Shown here: piece after piece, positions 59,089 through 64,000 of the stretch
How the letters are laid out: the number at the start of each line of letters is the position of its first letter
Position numbering within the stretch: position 1 is the stretch's first letter
NCBI RefSeq assembly: GCF_030445035.2
Contig: NC_080696.1
Span: forward strand, 27,045,661 to 27,109,660
Source of the DNA: Dasypus novemcinctus
Taxonomy: Eukaryota; Chordata; Mammalia; Cingulata; Dasypodidae
Length of the DNA stretch: 64,000 nt
Direction: 5' to 3'
The notes under the pieces: model-generated
Database searches by the model: none
What the model was told of the DNA's origin: nothing
What the model saw: the letters and a program-made list of their open reading frames with translations, nothing else
Program-made: the position numbers and the translations under genes

Positions 59089-59595
59089 TGTATTAGTCAG
59101 CCAAAGGGGTGCTGAAGCAAAATACCCGAAATTGGTTTATTTTTATAGAGGGTATTTATTTGGGGTAGGAGTTTACAGATACCAGGCCATAAAGCGTAAG
59201 TTACTTCCCTCACCAAAGTCTATTTTCACATGTTGGAGCAAGATGGTTGCTGACATCTGTGAGGGTGCAGGCTTCCTGGATTCCTCCCTTCCAGGGTCTT
59301 TCTTCTCTCTGGGCTCTGGGTTCCTCTTTTCCTGGGGCTCCAGCTTAAGGATTCGGCATCAAACTTCCACATCAAAACTCCAACATCAAAACCCCCTAAC
59401 TCTGTCCTTTTCCATACCTGTTATATGTGAGTCCCCACCCACCAAATGGTGAGGACTCAATGCCCTGCTGGCACAAGAGGTCTACACAGTTACTTAATCA
59501 AGTAAACCTATGAATCCAACATAATCTAATATGCCCAGAGGAAAAGATCAGTTTACAAACATAATCCTATATTTCTTTTTGGAACTCATCCGTAA
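59089..59595 (-). repeat. Solo LTR-like repeat, ERVL type
   Basis: About 507 bp, plus-strand ends TGTATTAGTCAG and ACTGCTACA, so TG...CA on either strand. Minus reading starts TGTAGCAGTTTGATATTACG. No matching short flanking duplication was seen, perhaps through decay. Confidence 0.5.
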
Positions 59596-59899
59596 TATCA
59601 AACTGCTACAGTACTCAAATTTTTATCCCTTTTGAACTCTCCAAATATTTGATGTCAAATGTCTGCATCTTATATTTTTCATCAGTACATTGTATTTGAT
59701 AGAGTTTAATTTTTTATCCCTAGATTGCATAAGAAAATGAATAGCTCTGGTTTCTTCTGGAAACCCCTATATGTTTTTAAGAAAACTGTATCAGAATTTC
59801 TATCACAATTAACCTAATATTCATTGCTATAATTCATGTATATTGATAATAAACCAGAAAGCTAAGCTTAAATAAAATTTTTTTGATGCTTTAGTTTTA
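59596..59899. other. Single-copy DNA
   Basis: Nothing recognised. Confidence 0.3.
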
Positions 59900-60300
59900 A
59901 TTTTATATTGCTGCAAAAAAAATTGCTTTAAACTAAGATGCTTAAAATGAAAGGCTTATTATCTCATAGTAGTCTGAGTGGACTTGGCTGATTTCTTTGG
60001 GCCTCTCATAAGGCTGAAATCCAGGGGCCCATTGGCCTGTGCACTTATCTGGAGGATTTAGAAAAGAAATATTTCCAGGGATATTCAGGTTTTAATCAGA
60101 ATTAAGTTCCATGCAGTTATAAGACTGATTTCACCATTTCTTCACTTGCTGTCAGCCAGAAGTCCCTCTCACATTCTAGAGACCACCCTTAATTTCCTGA
60201 ATGTGGGCCTTTTATTCCTAAAGCCAGCAATGTGTTGTCAAATCCTTTTGCTCCATTGTTCTCTGATTTCTCCTGCTACCAACCAGATGAAACACTGTGC
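59900..60300 (-). repeat. Ancient LTR-like interspersed repeat
   Basis: Words such as ATATTGCTGCAAAAAAAATTG, GGCTTATTATCTCATAGTAG and AAGGCTGAAATCCAGG are in the order of old mammalian LTR repeats read on the minus strand. Family not settled. Confidence 0.4.
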
Positions 60301-62397
60301 TTTCAAAAACAATTTTTTAATTTATGTATTTAAGTTGGTCTCACCCAGATAATATCCATTCTGACTAACTCGGCTGATTGATTATTAACCAAAGGTACAC
60401 CTGATAAATGCCTTCTGCCATGTAATAGGACATAGGCATGATAAACCATCATTTTCACAGTCCTAGGAATTAGGGCAAGAAATTTAGTGCCTGGGTCTTT
60501 TGGAATTCTGTTTACCAATAGTTTCAATCTTTCAATTAACTAGGTCACTTTTGTGTCCTCTACCAAGAATGCTATAAATGAAAAATAATGACATTTCCCA
60601 AAATATAAGAGAAATTCTTGGAATAAAACATGTCTCATTTTATATTAATTTAAACATTTATTTGAAACTAAATATATTGCTCCAATATCTTTCACCATCA
60701 ATTTTGTGACTAAAATGCATTGTCTACCTGAATGAATTTGTACATACAAAGGAGGAAGGTTAAAATGAGAAGTAAATTTTCATTGTTTTATATTTCTGCA
60801 TAAAGAGCTATTGTTTTCTTTTGTCTTATATATAATTTATTTCAAGCTAAAAGTCATGGCTCAAATGCTTTTCAAGCTACTACTTTTCTAGAAAATTGAG
60901 ACAGAAAGTTCCTTATATTAATAGTAATAATAATGCTAATAATTATTTTACTAGAAAAACTATAATGTATTATGTTTGATAAGTGTAGAATATATAGAAG
61001 GAATGTCCTTTTCATGACATAAAGACAGAAGAGCTGGGAGGGAGAAGGCCATACCAGCCAGTGGCCCACTTCTCCCCAACTGGAAAGAGCTTGACAACAT
61101 GGCAATCACAGCCTACATGAATTCATTGTTCTGGGAACTTACACAATTCCACCTGTATGTAAGCAATAATTGTTAATAATTTACTAGGGTACATGCACCC
61201 CAAATTGCTCTTTGCATTAGCTAAATCCCCTTTTTGTGCTGTTTAGCCCTATGTAATATTTGTTTGCTGAGTAGTTTGGTAACTACCAGACACACCATCA
61301 TTGGGACTTGTAAGTAATAAATGGCATGACTGGTGCTGACCTTCATTTGGTTTCTTTGGAATATCAAAAGTATTCAGTCAACTTTCCAGAACTCTACCTC
61401 CTGTATTACAATAAAATATTGAGATTGTAGATGAAGAAGCTGAGTCCCAGGGAGATAAATGTCTTACCAAATTCATGTAGCTGGTGAGTGACTGATTTGG
61501 GGTTCCAACTCTGTCACTCTGGATTCAAATGTGAGTGATGAACACTACTTCATTTGGGGGTCTAGTTAATTCATCTCCCATAAAAATGCCTACTTCTAAT
61601 GATGTTTCACCACAGTTACTATGTTGCATTCTTTAGCTATCTTCCCGTACATAGTCACACCCCATACATGTGTATTTGCATTCAAATTCATACACACAAT
61701 TGAAAATAATCCCTCCTTACAATTTTTTTCTGACGTCGAAAGCACTTAAAAAGTTGACATTGTATGGTAGTAAAACACAATTATAAGTGAAGCTCAAGAA
61801 AAAAATGAACACTGAGTCCTTTATTTGCAATCACATTTATTTGCAATCACCAAATAATTATAAAGATTTTCTTAAAAATCTATTATGTTGTAATTGAAAT
61901 CCCACTATAATTAGACTGTATAATTTAGAGAAAGAAAGATAATATATAATTACAATGCTCAATTCCAGGGATACATATTTGAGAGTCTTGATTGGACATG
62001 AAGCCCAGCTATCAATTTAATAATTCAAACATGATTCAGAAATATTCAGCATATTATTTTATGATCTTATTTTACATTGACAATCCAAAAATGCTCATGA
62101 AATGCTTATTTTGTGTAAAAAGTCATTCTAATATTAAAAAGTATCTTAGCTGAGGTCAAGTATAAATCTCTGAGGTTTAAGCTGTCTAGCCTTGTCAAAT
62201 TACCTATTCATGCTTCTGTATAAATATTAATAGCAATATCTGATAGAGTCATTATGTGCCTCACACTAAAAAATCCATTTAAAGTCCTTACCACAATTAC
62301 TTGCCCATTGAAATGAATGCTTGCAATTATTGCTATTACTCGTGGCATCAAAGAAAGGACTATTATTATATGCTATGGTGAGAGAGGATAGACCCTG
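60301..62397. other. Single-copy DNA, no gene seen
   Basis: Short frames only; nothing recognised. Confidence 0.4.
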
Positions 62398-62489
62398 TAC
62401 ACCCCCCACTCCTCCCACATCAACAAGCTCCTTCATCATTGTGGCACATCCATTGCATTTGGTAAATGCATCTTGGAGCACTGTTGCAC
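62398..62489 (-). mobile_element. L1 3' end split by ERV insertion
   Basis: CCCCACTCCTCCCACATCAACAAG to TTGGAGCACTG is the start (3' end) of a minus-strand L1 tail, as at 31850-31925. It stops exactly where the LTR begins, so the ERV inserted into this L1; the rest should lie beyond the right edge. Confidence 0.7.
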
Positions 62490-62897
62490 TGTTGGAGGTT
62501 TGGACCTGAAGGGTATCAGGAATGAAACAAAGAGAAGGCAAGAATGAAACAAAGAGAGAAAGAAAGAGAGAGAGAGCTGGGATCAGGGGTCTGTGAGTAA
62601 AAACTCCTCAGACAACTTTATTATCTCCAAGTGGCATTATTTATACTCAAGCTATCGAGATGACAAGTAGTGTAGCTACACATTAACAATACTCATAAAT
62701 TAAAGAACTTATCTCAGAGTACAAAGATTTATTATTCCTTTCAAACTTCAAAGTGTGTTTGCTCATATTTCTCCCTGCCCCAGACAGCTTTGTTATGTTT
62801 ACCCAAAAGGCTTACTTGCTGCATTCCTATGTTAAAAGCATAGCCATGGAAACAGCATGTCTCTTCCTGCAAGACCACCGTGCCTTTTTTTCCCACA
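62490..62897 (-). repeat. 3' LTR of right ERV
   Basis: 408 bp; on the minus strand it starts TGTGGGAAAAAAAGG and ends CCTCCAACA. It holds GAGTATAAATAATG (TATA box, about 62638-62646) and AATAAA (complement at 62617-62622), about 20 bases apart, so a short R as in the left ERV. The polypurine tract AAAAAAGGGGAAA (minus, 62898-62910) touches its start. Possible 6-bp TSD TTGCAC at 62484-62489. Confidence 0.85.
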
Positions 62898-62910
62898 TTT
62901 CCCCTTTTTT
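62898..62910 (-). other. Polypurine tract of right ERV
   Basis: AAAAAAGGGGAAA on the minus strand directly before the LTR: the plus-strand primer for reverse transcription. Confidence 0.8.
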
Positions 62911-63000
62911 GTTTTGTTGAGGTGACTGTGCCTGTCTTAGGTTGCTCTTAAGAGTCTTACCCATCATTGATTACCAGCCAAGCTCTTCAACTTGGGGAAA

Positions 63001-64000
63001 TTATTGAAGTGTTTTTGCTAGCACCAGATTATTTGCATGTCCCATGGCTGTTACAATTTGCAATTTTCTTCTAAAGCACTGTCTGGCACAGGTGAAAATT
63101 GTGAGCAACAGAACAAATGTGATTAACCCTATTCCTAAAGCTGACAGGAAATGCTGTGATTTCCACCAATTAACTGGATTAAATTTTGTAATATATGAAA
63201 TCATGTCTGGAAAAATGTCCTTATCATTGGTTACATGAATTTGATTGTGAGACATTTCTAATATTTTTCTTTGTAATTCAATTATTTCCAGAGAGATATT
63301 ACTTTTATGGCCTAGCAAATGATTCTTAATTTTTTTCTATTTTATATCAGATGAATTATAAGCAAGGGGAGTAATACAAAAATTGCTTTCATTCCAATCA
63401 CATTTGAATCCTCTTAACAAGTTTAAATTATACAATTGATCCCCAATATGCAAAACAACCAATTCTAAATCATGTACCTGATTATTTAACTGTTCATCAG
63501 TGTGTCCTTGGCTATGCCACAAATCACTAGCATTTTTATGCCAATCATGTACATATTGCTGTGTTTGTACTGTTTCATGTAAAGCTACTGCAGCAGTAGC
63601 AACAACTGTAAAGATTCCAATTAGTCCCAAATGCTTATAATAAGTAGTCCAATAAAGCATCTTGTTCACTTCAGAAATTCTTTTGCCAAGTGAAGCAGCA
63701 ACTGGCTTTCAGGGGAGGATTGTCAAATCCACGTCATTCTTACAGGTATCCAAATGCCTCTTCTTTCTCTTGCCTTCATTATTGTTTCTCCATCCTGCAA
63801 CACACTTTCCGATAGACAAGTATACAGGGCACCATTTTCATAAAACAATGAGTCATTCTTAATAGTTATCTTACCAGTTATGAATGGATCTCTAATACAG
63901 GCCTTAGGATGATATGTTTGATTAACAGTCAAATACTGTCCTGTCTTATTTTTATCTCCCAGCCATTTATAAGTAGGGGCAATTCCAAGAAATATTTTCC
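63001..64000 (-). pseudogene. env: env of right betaretrovirus-like ERV (3' part)
   Basis: Minus strand. 63723-64000 encodes the end of the surface subunit, with IWIPVRM near its C-terminus; a stop and a frame change lie between it and the transmembrane subunit. The latter (63669-63001) is one frame with a single TAG at 63339-63337. It shows the expected hydrophobic fusion-peptide region (LGLIGIFTVVATAAVAL), a coiled region, the loop CDWNESNFC (C-x7-C, beta type and without the extra Cys of gammaretroviruses), several glycosylation sites and a membrane anchor about 63095-63165 with a short cytoplasmic tail. It resembles HERV-K/MMTV-type env. The surface subunit continues past the window. Confidence 0.85.

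Overview
This is vertebrate, specifically mammalian, nuclear DNA: long AT-rich stretches without genes, layers of retrotransposons, and one intronless odorant-receptor reading frame. The tRNA-derived SINEs at about 6386-6806 (minus), 48985-49400 (plus) and 53150-53400 (plus) read like the DAS family of the nine-banded armadillo, and the young L1 and HAL1 copies also fit a xenarthran. I infer Dasypus or a close relative, from recognition of the repeats and not from a search.

Layout. 1-6141: plus-strand endogenous retrovirus (ERV) with a betaretrovirus-like gag-pro-pol in three frames. Pol is one unbroken 948-codon frame; gag, pro and a gammaretrovirus-like env surface fragment carry stops, the transmembrane part of env is missing, and a 3' LTR closes the element. 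6142-11788: AT-rich DNA with one DAS SINE. 11789-18408: badly decayed class I ERV; a short L1 tail sits in its 5' LTR and a full-length L1 cuts its 3' LTR. 18425-27981: that L1, minus strand, about 9.56 kb, with a perfect 16-bp target-site duplication (TSD), intact ORF1, broken ORF2, repeated units in the 5' UTR and a 3' UTR of about 2.8 kb. 30945-34930: an old L1 interrupted by an internally deleted L1 that may carry a 3' transduction. 35405-39585: full-length HAL1-like element with a perfect 16-bp TSD. 42222-43181: an intact olfactory receptor, family 4 type, the only convincing host gene. 43-60 kb: L1 tails, SINEs, ERVL/MaLR remnants and single-copy DNA. 62490-64000: 3' end of a second betaretrovirus-like ERV on the minus strand, with a typical beta-type transmembrane env and a 408-bp LTR.

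The main signals are structural: nested insertions whose order can be read from TSDs, an ERV with beta-like pol but gamma-like env, a conserved hairpin-capable segment between env and LTR, monomer-like promoters in both L1 and HAL1, and a small retroposon beside the receptor gene that is antisense to the L1 3' UTR. No CRISPR, operon or prokaryotic system is present.
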